Source of the DNA: Asterella californica
Lineage: Eukaryota; Streptophyta; Marchantiopsida; Marchantiales; Aytoniaceae
Length of the DNA: 64,000 nucleotides
Reading direction: 5' to 3'
Assembly (NCBI GenBank): GCA_036924285.1
Contig: JAYKYS010000004.1
Span: 18,694,001 to 18,758,000 of the forward strand
Below the pieces are notes generated by a model. It saw only the letters and a program-made list of their open reading frames with translations. It was not told the DNA's origin and made no database searches. The translations under genes were made by a program, and so were the position numbers. How positions within the stretch are numbered: position 1 is the first letter of the stretch; every line of letters begins with the position of its first letter. Below are positions 34,937 to 45,748 of this stretch, one piece after another.

Positions 34937-37900
34937 TCCAACTTCCCGCAGCAAGCGCGCTCTTGAGAAGATCGATTTCAGACGAGTGAGCTTCGAGTGA
35001 GGAGGCAACAAGGTGGAATTGAGTGAGTATAGGATCGATTAAAAGCTAGAACGAAGGTGAGGTCGAATTGTTGAAGCGCATGAAGCATCCTGAGTGAAGA
35101 GCGTTTCCTGTGAGACTCCCGGAAGCTGACATTGGAAGCAGCTGAGTGAAATCGGAGGTGGGTGGCTCAATCGATTGAGGCGTAGACAGGAACTGATGAC
35201 AGACGTAGCTCAGTGGGGTCGCATTGGAGTTGGGACCAGAGCCAGAAGCGCGCGCAAGGTCGAAGATAACTCGGGAAGCAGACAGAAGATTGTAGAGGTT
35301 CTTCCCATGTTCTTTTCCCCTCCCACTGCTTCTCGTCTTTGCTTGGTATCCCCAGCGCTTCTCCGGTTGGTTGCAGGCAGCCTGATCGATTACCTCCATC
35401 CTCATTTTTCCTATTGTGACATTGGGTGCGGAAGCGCTGTCCAATTTCTGTTAGGCATCTTCCTACTTCTTCTTGAGTTCAATTCGAGCTTCCCTACCCA
35501 TCATCCCCAAATTGACGATCCCAGCTATCAATTTCCCTACCCTACTACCCCTCTACCCCCGAAACCTTGAACGAAAGACACTTCGGAAGATTGGAACATC
35601 TTCGGAAGACGCTTCTGAAACTTGACTGTCTTTGGAAGACTGACTTCGGAAGTCGACTATGACCAATTCGTATCAAGAGTGGATTTGTGTTGCTTTTGTG
35701 TTAAGAGGGGCTTGGTACGAATCCTGAGTGGTGTGGTGAGTTCTTTTGTTATTTCGAGAAGTTGGAAGTCGGGAACTAGGCCTGTGCCTCCCGGTCTTCC
35801 AAGCTTCTCAACTCCACATCTTCCTAGAGAGACTAGAAGACTAAAAGGCTGGCAAAATGAGCGAGAAGACGTGAGGGTCCATTTCGGGTCTCTTCTGTCC
35901 GACCCATAGTAGCCATTCCTTCTTCTTCTCAAACTTAGGAGAGAGTCGTGAGAAGACTTGCTCGCAGAATCTGGAGAGAATGGTCGAGGATCATATCTTC
36001 CCACCGAGCAGCAAGCTTCTTCTGAGTGCGTATGAGAGGTGAGAAGTCAGAAGAACAGAGGGCAATTGTCTTGAGTCTGTTGTGAGGATAGATTGCGCGT
36101 AGGAAGACGAAGACAGGTGAGACCAGTGAAGGGAAGCCTGACTTCGGGAGGTCTTCCGAGAAAGACATTGAATCAGAGACTGTCTCGGGTGTCTTCCCAG
36201 AGGCCACTGTCATCGCAAGAGCCCGCAACCATCTTCCGAACCTGTTATGCATTTTATGTTTCGCGAATCTTGTATCTTCTGATAGGAAGTAGGATGTAAT
36301 GCAAGGTGGGTTGTCTTCTTGGTAATCCATGCAAGGCCTTGCTTAGATAGGGTTGTTTAGATATAGCTCGGAAGACGAGAGCTATCTAGGAAGTACTGTT
36401 AGAATCCCGGAAGACGGAGTAGCTGTCTTCTGGAAGACTAGTTTCGTCTTCTGAGAAGTAGAATCTAGACTGTGAGCACTTGGGAAGGACTGAGCCTTCA
36501 GCTCATAGTAGGTGCTTGTGGCTTAGTGCAACAGATCTTCCAGTATGACGATGCATCCTCGAGGGTTGGTGTTACCAGCAGCGGAGTTGGCCGAGGCCAC
36601 ACCCTTCCTCAAGGAGTTGGGTCTCGATTTCTTCCTATGGGATTGGAACCTCGCAGACCAGGGACTTCTGGAGGAGGTGTGGGCAGCGTTACCACCTAGC
36701 AACCGTGTATCTGCGAAGGCAGGAGTCGCTCGAGGAAGACCATCTTCCTGGACCGAAGATTGGTGGCGCAGGACTTTCCACAGGCCAGAATCCGAGGACC
36801 GCGGGTATTGGTTTGAGAAGAAGATTTTGCCCAGGGTCGTGAGTACGTGACATGTGTCTGGGAGCACCAGTTGTCTTTTCGTGGAAGACAGACAGGGTAG
36901 GAATGGGTGGAAGATTGAATCTTACCGAGAGCCAAAGAAGCGACTTCTGGCGAAGCTGTTTCTACATCTCTTCCCCAAGGGGAAAGCGTAGAAGACGAGG
37001 TACCTGGGAGATCAAGACGTAGAGTTCCTGGAAGCAGTGTGGGATAAAAGAGTGCCCATCTACTGGAGCGCATACATCCACAACTATGTACAGGCAAAGC
37101 TAGCGTACTTGGGTACCCCGGCGGGAGGACACTTGACACCTTTCCTCTGCTACTTGTACGTAGCCATGGAGGATCTTAGGGGAGATCAGCTGGCGGAGTA
37201 TGGACCAACAGGACAACAGGAGGTGAAGGAGGAGACCTCGGAAGACGATGACCGAGTAGCAGCCGCAACTCCCCCTCCCACTCTGATGCCACAGCTAAGG
37301 CCCGACTCTCACCAGAAGACGCTTCTGGTGAGGGAAGACGAGTCTAGTGGGTCGGAAGACGTCACGCCACCGAGGAAGATGGGTCCTAGAAGTGTACCTA
37401 GGAAGCCCACCTCCCTCATTCATTCAGGATCGGAGTCCGACTCGGAAGAAGAACTGTTGAGTACCCGATCGGAGCAGAAGACGGTTTCTGCAACACTTGG
37501 GAGTCTTCCGAAGACTCCAGAAGACAAGAGAAGAAGGGATACTCCTACTGCGATGCGGGGAAGCGCAGTGAAGAGAACCGCTCCTGCCATGAGGGATCTT
37601 CCACCCCGGAAGATGAGAAGAGTAGCTTCTTCTCGTGCGCAGAAGATGAAGGTCATTGTGGTGGAAGAGGCATCCTTGCCTCTGGAAGACAAGGTCGACA
37701 CCTCAGAGCGAGTAGTGGAGATGAACTTGTCTTCCGCAGGAAGAAGGCTGGAAGAATTCAGCGCCTTCTTCCACAAAGAGATCCAGCCAGCTATGGAGTT
37801 GCTGGAGAAGAGAGCGAAGGCACAGGAGAGACCCTTGCAACCTAGATTCGGTCTGCGCACCTTGCTGCGACAGGAAGAAGACCAGAAGAAGACGGAGTCA

Positions 37901-38123
37901 CTGGAAGCTAGTCTCCGCACCACGGAGAAGCTCGCAGCCAGAAGGTGCAGGCGCGTGTACAGCAGTGCGATCAGGAGGTCCTCCGAGTGCGAGAGAAGAT
38001 CATCGCCCTCGCAGAGGAGAAGATGACATGGACGAAGCAGCAAGAAGCCGCAGAAGCGCGAGTTGCAGTTGAGAAGACGCAGCGAGAAGCAGCGGAGGCT
38101 CGTGCACATGAGATGCTAGCATC
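34937..38123 (+). repeat. Tandem unit 1 of about 3.19 kb within the element
   Basis: Begins with ccaacttcccgcagca at 34937 and recurs with the same words at 38124. Landmarks keep an offset of 3180-3213: cctgatcgattacc at 35381 and 38561, and atgcatcc.cgagg at 36549 and 39762. It contains a 1.6-kb leader and ORF copy 1. Unit 2 starts at 38124. Confidence 0.85.
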
Positions 38124-38160
38124 CAACTTCCCGCAGCACAGTGCGCCTGAAGAAGATCGA
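36545..38160 (+). pseudogene. Gag-like ORF, broken copy 1
   Basis: Starts with ATGACGATGCATCCTCGAGG and is colinear with the intact ORF at 39755. Two in-frame stops replace a Trp codon (TGA, near 36848) and a Gln codon (TAG, near 36989). A deletion removes about 23 codons after EKLAAR near 37940 and shifts the frame. It is cut off near 38113 at the tandem junction (atgctagc|atccaacttcccgc). An open stretch of 329 codons (37037-38026) survives between the damage points. Confidence 0.85.
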
Positions 38161-39754
38161 TTGAGAGAGTGAACTTCGAGCTAGTATTGAGAGAGGAATC
38201 GAGTAAGACATCGAGGTAGTAGAGAGTACGTTGGCAGCTAGGCGAAGGGTGAAATCGGATTGCGGGAGCACAAACAGCAGAAAGAGCGAAGGCATTTCTG
38301 TGGAGCTTCCGAGAAGTTGACAGTGAAGAGTGGCGAGTAGAAGGAGAGGTGGAATCGAGGTGTGGACCGAAATTGACAGCAGGCGCAGTCGTGTGGAGTC
38401 GCATTGGAAGCTAGGACGAGAGCCAGAAGCGCGCGGAGGTCGAAGGCAACTCGGGGAGCCGAAGAAGACTGTAGAGGTTCTTTCCCCTGTTCTTTCCCCT
38501 TCTCACTTCTTCTCGCCATTGTCTGGTACTCCCCGCGCTTCCTTGATTGTGTGCAGACAGCCTGATCGATTACCCCACCCCCCATCTTTCCTATTGAAAC
38601 ATTGGGCGCGGAAGCGCTGCCCAATTTCTGTCAAGATATCTCCTTGCTTCTTCCCGAGTTCAATTCGAGCTTCCCTACCCCTAGTCTTCAAATTGGCGAA
38701 CCCAACTATCAATTTCTCTACCCTACTACCTCTCTACCCCCAAAACTTGAAATAGAAGACGATTCGGAAGATGGGAACATCCTCGGAAGACGCTTCTTGA
38801 ACTTGACTGTCTTCGGAAGACATCTTCGGAAGACTGTCTTCGGAAGTCGACTGAACACAATTCGTATCAAGAGTGGATTTGCTTTGCTTTTGTGTTTAGA
38901 GAGACTTGATACGAAGCCTGAGTGGTGTGGTGAGTTGTTGTGTTATTTCGAGAAGTTGGAATTCGGGAACTAGGCCTGTGCCTCCCGGTCTTCCAAGCTT
39001 CTCAACTCCACATCTCCCTAGAGAGACTAGAAGACTGAAAGGCTGGCAAAATGAGCGAGAAGACGTGAGGGTCCATTTCGGGTCTCTTCTGTCCGACCCA
39101 TAGTAGCCGTTCCTTCTTCTTCCCGAACTTAGAAGAGAGTTGTGAGAAGTATTGCTGGCAGAATCCGGAGAGAATGGTCGAGGGTCATGTCTTCCCATCA
39201 TGCAGCAAACTTCTTCTGAGTGCGTATGAGAGGTGAGAAGTCAGAAGAACAGAGTGCAAATGTTTTGAGTCCGTTGTGATGATAGATTACGCGTAGGAAG
39301 AAGAAGACAGGTGAGACCAGTGAAGGGAAGCCTGGCTTCGGGAGGTCTTCCGAGAACGACATTGAATCGGAAGCTGTCCCAAGTGTCTTCCCAGAGGCCA
39401 CTGTCACCGCAGGAGCCCGCAACCATCTTCTGAACCTTTCTCATACTCTACTTCTCGCATATCTTGTATCTTCTGATAGGAAGTGGGATGTAATGCAAGG
39501 TGGGTTGTCTTCTTGATAATCCATGCGAGGCCTTGCTTAGATAGGATTGTTTAGATATAGCTCGGAAGACGAGAGCTATTTAGGAAGCACTGTTAGAATC
39601 CCGGAAGACGAAGTAGCTGTCTTCTGGAAGACTAGTTTCGTCTTCTGAGAGTGGAAGCTAGACTGTGGGCACTCGGGAAGAACTGAGCCTTCAGCTCATA
39701 GTAGGTGCTTGTGGTTTAGTGCAGCAGATCTGCTTTAGTGCAGCAGATCCAGGT

Positions 39755-42067
39755 ATGTCGATGCATCCGCGAGGCCTGGTGTTACCAGCGACAGAATTGG
39801 CCGAGGCCACTCCTTTCCTCAAGGAGTTGGGGCTCGACTTCTTCCTGTGGGACTGGAACCTCGCAGATCAAGGGCTTCTGGAGGAGGTATGGACCGCGTT
39901 ATCACCGCGTAACCGTGTACCTGCAAAGGCAGGAGTTGCTCGGGGAAGACCATCTTCCTGGACAGAAGACTGGTGGCGTAAGGCGTTTCACAGGCCTGAG
40001 ACCGAGAACCGAGGATATTGGTACGAGAAGAAGATCTTGCTTAGGATTGTGAGTTCATGGCATGTACCTGGGAGTACCACCTGCCTTTTCGTGGAAGACA
40101 GGCAGGGGAGGAACGGTTGGAAGATAGAGTCTTACCGGGAGCCGAAGAAGCGACTTCTGGCGAAGTTGTTTCTGCATCTTTTCCCCAAGGGAAAAGCGCA
40201 GAAGACGAGGTACTTAACAGATCAGGACGTGGAGTTCCTGGAATCAGTGTGGGATGACAGAGTGCCAATCTACTGGGGCGCGTACATCCACAACTATGTA
40301 CAAACGGAGCTAGCATACTTGGGTACCCCGGCGGGAGGACATTTGACGCCCTTCTTCTGCTACTTGTATGTAGCCATGGGGGATCTTAGGGAAGATCAGC
40401 TGGCAGCGTATGGGCCAACGGAGCGACAGGAGGTGAAGGAGGAGACCTCGGAAGACGATGACCGAGAGGCAGCAGCAACGCCCCCTCCCACTCTGATGCC
40501 ACAGCTGAGGCCCGGCTCTCACCAGAAGACGCTTCTGGTGAGGGAAGACGAGTCTAGTGGGTCGGAAGACGCCACGCCAGTGAGGAAGATGGGCCACAGA
40601 AGTGTACCGAGGACACCCATCTCCCTCATCCATTCAGGATCGGAGTCGGACTCGGAGGAAGACTTGCTGAGTACCCGATCGGAGCAGAAGACAGCTTCTG
40701 TAACACCTGGGAGTCTTCCAAAGACTCCAGAAGACGAAGGATGGATGGGCACTCCTACTGCGATGCGAGGAAGCACAAAGAGGAGAGCCGCTCCTGCCAA
40801 GAGGAGTCTTCCACCCCGGAAGATGAGAAGAGTAGCTTCTTCTCGTGCGCAGAAGATGAAGGCCGTAGTGGTGGAAGAGGCTCTCTTGCCTCTGGAAGAC
40901 GAAGTCGACACCCTCGAGCGAGTGGTGGGGATGAACTTGTCTTCTGCAGGAAGACGACTGGAGGAGTTCAGTGCCTACTTCCAGAAGGAGATCCAGCCCG
41001 CTATGGAGTTGCTGGAAAGAAGAGCGAGGGCACAGGAGAAGCCCTTACAGCCTGGATTCGGCCTGCGCACCTTGCTGCGACAGGAAGACAGCCAGCAGAA
41101 GACGGAGTCTCTGGAAGCTAGTCTCCGCACTACGGAAAAGCTTGCAGCCAGGTACAAGGCGGAAGCAGCCGCTTCTGCCAAGGAGTCGATACAACTTCGG
41201 AAGAGCAACCAGGAGTTGCAGACGCGAGTACAGCAACGTGATCAGGAAGTTCCCCGAGTACGGGAGAAGAATACTACCCTCGCAGAAGAGCAGACCACTT
41301 GGAAGATGCAGCGAGAAGCCGCAGAAGCGCGAGCTGCAACAGAGAAGACGCAGAGGGAAGCAGCGGAGGCCCGTGCGCAGAAGATGCTAGCTCAATCGGT
41401 AGAAGCGCTTCGGAAGAAGTTCAACTTCACCGCGGGTAAGAAGTTACTTACCTTAGCTAGGGAATGGGACAGCGAGTCCAAGACGAGGTTGGTGGAATGC
41501 AGAGATAGCATGTTCAGGTACCTGGATAGACAGATAGAAGGAGTGAAGACACTCTATGGTCTTCCCTCACTTCCGACACCTGCAACCGCATCTTCCCAAG
41601 CCCCAGCACCCTCGACAGGATCCGGAATGGAGAAGGAGGAGTTCGATCTCGCTGTACACTTGGTGGTGACAGCGTTGGAAGACGAGAAGACTCCAGAAGA
41701 CGCCCCGGAAGACATGATGTCTTCTGGAAGACAGGAAGACGAGTCGTCTTCCCAGGTATTCCGCGTGGAGGAAGCGACTTCCCCGGACCCCTATGATATC
41801 GCCATGGTCCCTAGTACCGCATCTGTGCCTCAGAAGATCGAAGACGCACCATTCGACTCGTCTTCCCAGAAGATCATTCCGTCTTCCGAAGTCGAAGCCG
41901 AGGAAGACGCAGCCGCAGAAATAGCAGGGCCAGCGAAGAGCGAGGAGAGGGAAGCTACCTCAGTGGTACCCGAGGTAAGTACAGGGCTTCCCAGCCCATC
42001 AGAAGTCGAGGTAGTAGCTCCGGTAGGAGCAGATCATGTAGAGATTGCCACCGAGCAATCAGAGTAG
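39755..42067 (+). CDS. Gag-like coiled-coil protein of the GAAGAC-rich element, intact, 770 aa
   Basis: Start chosen at the ATG of MSMHPRGLVLP: the frame is open further upstream but without an ATG. Residues about 1-225 form a tryptophan-rich folded region (LDFFLWDWNLADQGLLEEVW, SSWTEDWWRKAFHRP, DDRVPIYWGAYIHNYV, GGHLTPFFCYLYVA) resembling uncharacterised transposon proteins of mosses and conifers that end with SPFLLHLY-type motifs. Residues about 230-390 are Ser/Glu/Asp-rich and disordered. Residues about 395-600 are a long coiled coil (repeated REAAEARA). The tail is acidic with many Glu-Asp pairs. No zinc knuckle, protease or RT is present. A structural, gag-like role is inference. It is the only undamaged ORF in the mobile region, so it may be recent or under constraint. 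Confidence 0.75.
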   Translation: MSMHPRGLVLPATELAEATPFLKELGLDFFLWDWNLADQGLLEEVWTALSPRNRVPAKAGVARGRPSSWTEDWWRKAFHRPETENRGYWYEKKILLRIVSSWHVPGSTTCLFVEDRQGRNGWKIESYREPKKRLLAKLFLHLFPKGKAQKTRYLTDQDVEFLESVWDDRVPIYWGAYIHNYVQTELAYLGTPAGGHLTPFFCYLYVAMGDLREDQLAAYGPTERQEVKEETSEDDDREAAATPPPTLMPQLRPGSHQKTLLVREDESSGSEDATPVRKMGHRSVPRTPISLIHSGSESDSEEDLLSTRSEQKTASVTPGSLPKTPEDEGWMGTPTAMRGSTKRRAAPAKRSLPPRKMRRVASSRAQKMKAVVVEEALLPLEDEVDTLERVVGMNLSSAGRRLEEFSAYFQKEIQPAMELLERRARAQEKPLQPGFGLRTLLRQEDSQQKTESLEASLRTTEKLAARYKAEAAASAKESIQLRKSNQELQTRVQQRDQEVPRVREKNTTLAEEQTTWKMQREAAEARAATEKTQREAAEARAQKMLAQSVEALRKKFNFTAGKKLLTLAREWDSESKTRLVECRDSMFRYLDRQIEGVKTLYGLPSLPTPATASSQAPAPSTGSGMEKEEFDLAVHLVVTALEDEKTPEDAPEDMMSSGRQEDESSSQVFRVEEATSPDPYDIAMVPSTASVPQKIEDAPFDSSSQKIIPSSEVEAEEDAAAEIAGPAKSEEREATSVVPEVSTGLPSPSEVEVVAPVGADHVEIATEQSE

Positions 42068-43576
42068 TTAGCGAACTCAATCGACACTTCCAGATTTAGT
42101 AGGATTGGACATGCTATCTTAAGGGTGGCAGTTTTCCATGTAAAAATAGTTAGGACCCCATGTGGCAGCATAGGTAGCGTAGGAGTAATACAGTGGAGGG
42201 CTAATTGGGAAGAGGGACCGCATGCATGTGAGGTGACAACCTCTTGTCAGCGCCTCTCTCTCTCTCCCTGGTGGTCGTCTCCCAAGGCAGATGGTTAAAG
42301 TAGGATAGCAAGGTAGGAGAAAAGATCTCTGAGAGCTCTGTCAGTTCTGTAGAATTCGGCAGTAACTGAACATACACACCGATTCTACAGGCAGGCAGGA
42401 GAGACACATTAGAGCAGGGACAGTCTAGCAACAGGGAACGGCATCCTCGTGCAGTCCTGTTAGCTAGCCTGGTGTGTCGAGGAGTAGGCGCAGGAAGTAG
42501 AGGGAGTGAGCTTTCCAATACCATTGTGACTTCTTCTCGGGGAATAGATTGTGGATTTGAGTGCAGCAGCTTTGTCCATGTCTTCTGGATGGTGGGTTCA
42601 CTGAATTTGCTCCCAATTGTGCATGGGAAGTGTTCTTCTTGAGTGGCGGTGAATGTCAACAGTTGTGGAGTGTAGCTTGACTCGTTCAGTAGAGCACTTG
42701 GGATCTACGTACGAACGGTCTTCCGGGTAAGGGATCCCAGAAGACAGAGCAGTCAGAGCAGCGAAGTGAAGAAGAAAGAAGTCTTCTTCCCGCAACAGAA
42801 GACGACATCCTCGAGTAGAAGACGGTGCTACAGTACTCACGTTTGTTGTCTTCCTCCCCAAACTATTACAAGCAGGGATGGCTTGTTAGTCAGGATCCGG
42901 ACTAGAAGCCTGTCGGAATCTTAATTGCCCTTTTTCATCCTGTTTTCTCTTGTTTGGATTTCTTCTTCTTCCCATCTTCCCTCATCTTCCCCATCTTCTT
43001 ATCTTCTTCTAGTGAGCTTCCGATACTTCTATTGAGCTTCCGTGAAGGTGAATGTCGTTGTAGCGCTGCAGGAAGACAACTTCCGTAGACAGAAGCCTGG
43101 GAAGGCTACAGGGGGCATACACCCTGTGATTGATCCACCCCGTTGGAATGTGAGTGTGAGAATAAGGTGTAACGACTGTTACTAGTCGACTTCTGCGAAG
43201 CAGGACACGCTTCTGGAGGTGTCAGAAGACGAGTTGAATCCCCAGAAGACAAGAATCGCTTCGGGAAGACGGTATCGAGAAGACCGGAAGAAGCAACCTG
43301 GAAGTAGGAAGATCGTCTTCTCGAGCTTCTCTGTGAATAGTTGTGTGATATTGTAATTGGTAGTTGTTTGTTTGGGTCCGGAGCACCATTTGGCGTGTCT
43401 GGAAGACGTGTTGTTTTGTGTGGTTTTGTGAGAAGACGGGATTTCTAGGCAAAACCCGTGTGTTTGTGTGTTTGAACAGATCTTAGAACTTAGAGCAGCG
43501 TTACTTGTGCAAATCCTCTGTGGGAACGATATCTTGTATACTAAATGGGCAAAAGGAGAAATCCTTCGTCACTACA
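42068..43576 (+). repeat. 3' noncoding block 1 of the element, ending CACTACA
   Basis: Begins just after the ORF stop and shares long blocks with 44073-45748: catgctatcttaagggtggcag, catgtggcagcataggtagcg, the CT-rich tctcttgtttgga tract, ggctacagggggcatacaccct, and the terminal gtgcaaatcctctgtgggaacgatatc. It ends at the internal CACTACA (43570-43576), where the C-terminal ORF piece starts. No ORF longer than 90 codons here looks real. Confidence 0.8.
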
Positions 43577-44072
43577 GTCTTCCCTCGCTTCCGATACCTG
43601 CAATTGCATCTTCTCAAGCTCCAGCACCATCTACTGGATCTGGAATGGAGAAGGAGGAGTTCGACCTAGCTGTGCACTTGGTAGTGACAGCGTTGGAAGC
43701 CGAGAAGACTCCGGAAGACGCCCCGGAAGACAAGAAGACGAGCCGTCTTCCCAAGTATTCCGCGTGGAGGAAGCGACTTCCCCGGACTCCTATGAGGTCG
43801 CCATGGTCCCCAGTACCGAGCTGATGCTCCAGAAGAGCGAAGAAGCACCGGTCGACTCCGCTTCCCAGAAGACGCTTCTGTCTTCCGAAGCAGAAGCCAA
43901 AGCCGAGGAAGACGCAGCAGCAGCGACAGCAAGGCCAGCGAAGAACGATGAGGAGGAAGCCACCTCAGTGACACCCGATGTAACTGTATGGCTTTCTAGC
44001 TTATCAGAAGCCGCGTTAGGAGCTCCGATAAGAGCAAATCAGGTAGAGGTTACCTCCGACCAATCAGAGTAG
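43577..44072 (+). pseudogene. C-terminal piece of the gag-like ORF (copy 3)
   Basis: Matches the intact ORF from codon about 603 (LPSLPTPATASS) to the stop: LPSLPIPAIASSQAPAPSTG, then after a deletion-type frameshift SSQVFRVEEATSPDSYEVAM to TSDQSE and stop at 44072. It begins exactly at the internal CACTACA end, so a 2.0-kb segment (ORF tail plus 3' block) was duplicated in tandem. Confidence 0.85.
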
Positions 44073-45748
44073 CTAGTAACCGAAGGTTGACAATTCCAGA
44101 TTTAGTAGGAACAAACATGCTATCTTAAGGGTGGCAGTTTCCATTGTAAAATTAGTTAGGATACCATGTGGCAGCATAGGTAGCGTAGGAGCAACAAACT
44201 GGATGGTTAATTAGGAAAGGGAACCGTTTTTGCATGTGAGGTGGTAACCTTCTGGCGGTGCCCATCTCTCCCTGATTTCAGTCAAAGATTGGAAGGGACT
44301 CTGCGTCTCAAGGCAGATGGTTAAGTAGGATCGTAGAGTAGGAAATTGGACCCGTGTGGAGAATTGAGTTCTGCACACACATACCAATTTTACGGTGCAG
44401 ACAGATTAGACACACGAGGGAGTCTTCGAAGAAACTGGCTGTCTGCACACACATACCAATCTTACGGTGCAGGAGACAGATTAGACACTAGAGGTACACA
44501 GTGTACACTACACTCGATGTTGAAATAAGGAGATAACGCAGGAAGAAGTCTGCATTCTCTTACCACCAGCAGCGATTCGGAGATGTAGATGAGTAGTGGG
44601 CAGTCTAGGAGCAGGGAACGGCATCCTCGTGCAGTCCTGCTGATTAGACTGATGTGTCGAGGAGTAGGGACAGACAGTAGAGGGAGTGAGCTTCCCAACA
44701 CTTATGTACCTTCTTCTCGGAGAATGGATTGCTGATTTGAGTGCAGAAGCTTAACTCGTGTCTTCTAGGTGGTGGATTTCCTTGGATTTGCTCCCAATTG
44801 TGCATGGGAAGTGTTCTCCTTGAGTGGCGGTGACTGTCAGCAGTTGTGGAAGTGTAGCTTGGCTCGTCCAGTAGAGCATTTAAGATCTGCGTACGGACGG
44901 TCTTATGGATAAGGGATCCCAGAAGACAGAGTAGTCAGAGCAGCGAAGTGAAGAAGAAAGAAGTCTTCTTCCCACAGCAGAAGACGACATTCTCAAGAAG
45001 AAGACGGTGCAACTGTACACACGTTTGTTGTCTTCCTCCCCAAACTATTACAAGCATGGATGGCTTGTTAGTCATGATCCGGACTAGAAGCCTGTCAGAA
45101 TCTTAATTTCCTCTTTTCATCTTGTTTTCTCTTGTTTGGATTTTCTCTTCTTCCCCATCTTCTCTCATCTTCCTCATCTTCTTACCTTCTTCTAGTGAGC
45201 TTCCGAGACTTCTATTGAGCTTCCGTGAAGGTGAATGTCGTTGTAGTGCTGCAGGAAGACCATTTCCGTAGGTAGAAGCTTGGGAAGGCTACAGGGGGCA
45301 TACACCCTTTGATTAATCTAACCCGTTGGAACGTGAGTGCGAGAGTAAGGTGTAACAGCCGCGCAAGTCGACTTCTGCGAAGCAGGACAATCTTCTGGAG
45401 GTGTGAGAAGACGAGCTGAACCCCCAGAAGACGAGAATCGCTTCGGGAAGACGGTATCGAGGAGACCGGAAGAAGTGACCTGGAAGTAGGAAGATCGTCT
45501 TCCTGAGCTTCCCTGTGAATAGTTGTATGATATTTTAGTTAGTAGTCGTTTGTTTAGGTCCAGAGCACCTTTTGGAGTGTCTGGAAGACGCGTGGTTTTG
45601 TGAGAAGACGGGATTTCTAGACAAAACCCGTGTGTTTTTATGTTTGAACAGATCTTGGAACTTAGAGCAGCGTTACTTGTGCAAATCCTCTGTGGAAACG
45701 ATATCTTGTATACTAAATGGGCAAAAGGAGTAATCCTGCGACACTACA
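44073..45748 (+). repeat. 3' noncoding block 2 of the element, true right end
   Basis: Second copy of the block at 42068-43576. It ends with gggcaaaaggagtaatcctgcgacactaca at 45748, directly before the ATTAC duplication. It has one extra internal duplication around 44370-44490 (tgcacacacataccaat(t/c)ttacggtgca twice). Confidence 0.8.

Larger units (their letters stand above)
34526..45748 (+). mobile_element. 11.2-kb GAAGAC-rich element inserted in a LINE
   Basis: The left end is TGTGGTGCCCACAAATTACA and the right end ..GCGACACTACA, flanked by the 5-bp duplication ATTAC. The ends form a short imperfect inverted repeat (TGTGGTGCC / TGTAGTGTC). A 5-bp duplication and TG..CA ends fit an LTR retrotransposon, and the right-end sequence ctctgtgggaacgatatc resembles the U5 end of plant gypsy LTRs. 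The left end is however not a copy of the right end, so a normal LTR pair is missing. Inside are a broken ORF copy (36545-38160), an intact 770-codon ORF (39755-42067), a C-terminal ORF piece (43577-44072), and two similar 3' noncoding blocks. No RT, integrase or transposase was seen, so it is non-autonomous or rearranged. Confidence 0.8.

Noticed and set aside
37420..38109. 229-codon open frame on the minus strand
   Set aside because: It is the antisense shadow of the coiled-coil coding part of ORF copy 1; its Ser/Leu-rich composition is the complement of Glu/Lys/Arg codons.
39665..39754. Upstream extension of the gag-like ORF by 30 codons
   Set aside because: The frame is open but has no ATG, and copy 1 supports the start near the MxMHPRG motif.
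34526..45748. CACTA (En/Spm) transposon, because of the CACTACA end
   Set aside because: CACTA elements have CACTA outermost at their 5' end and 3-bp target duplications. Here the orientation is reversed (TGTAGTG outermost) and the duplication is 5 bp.
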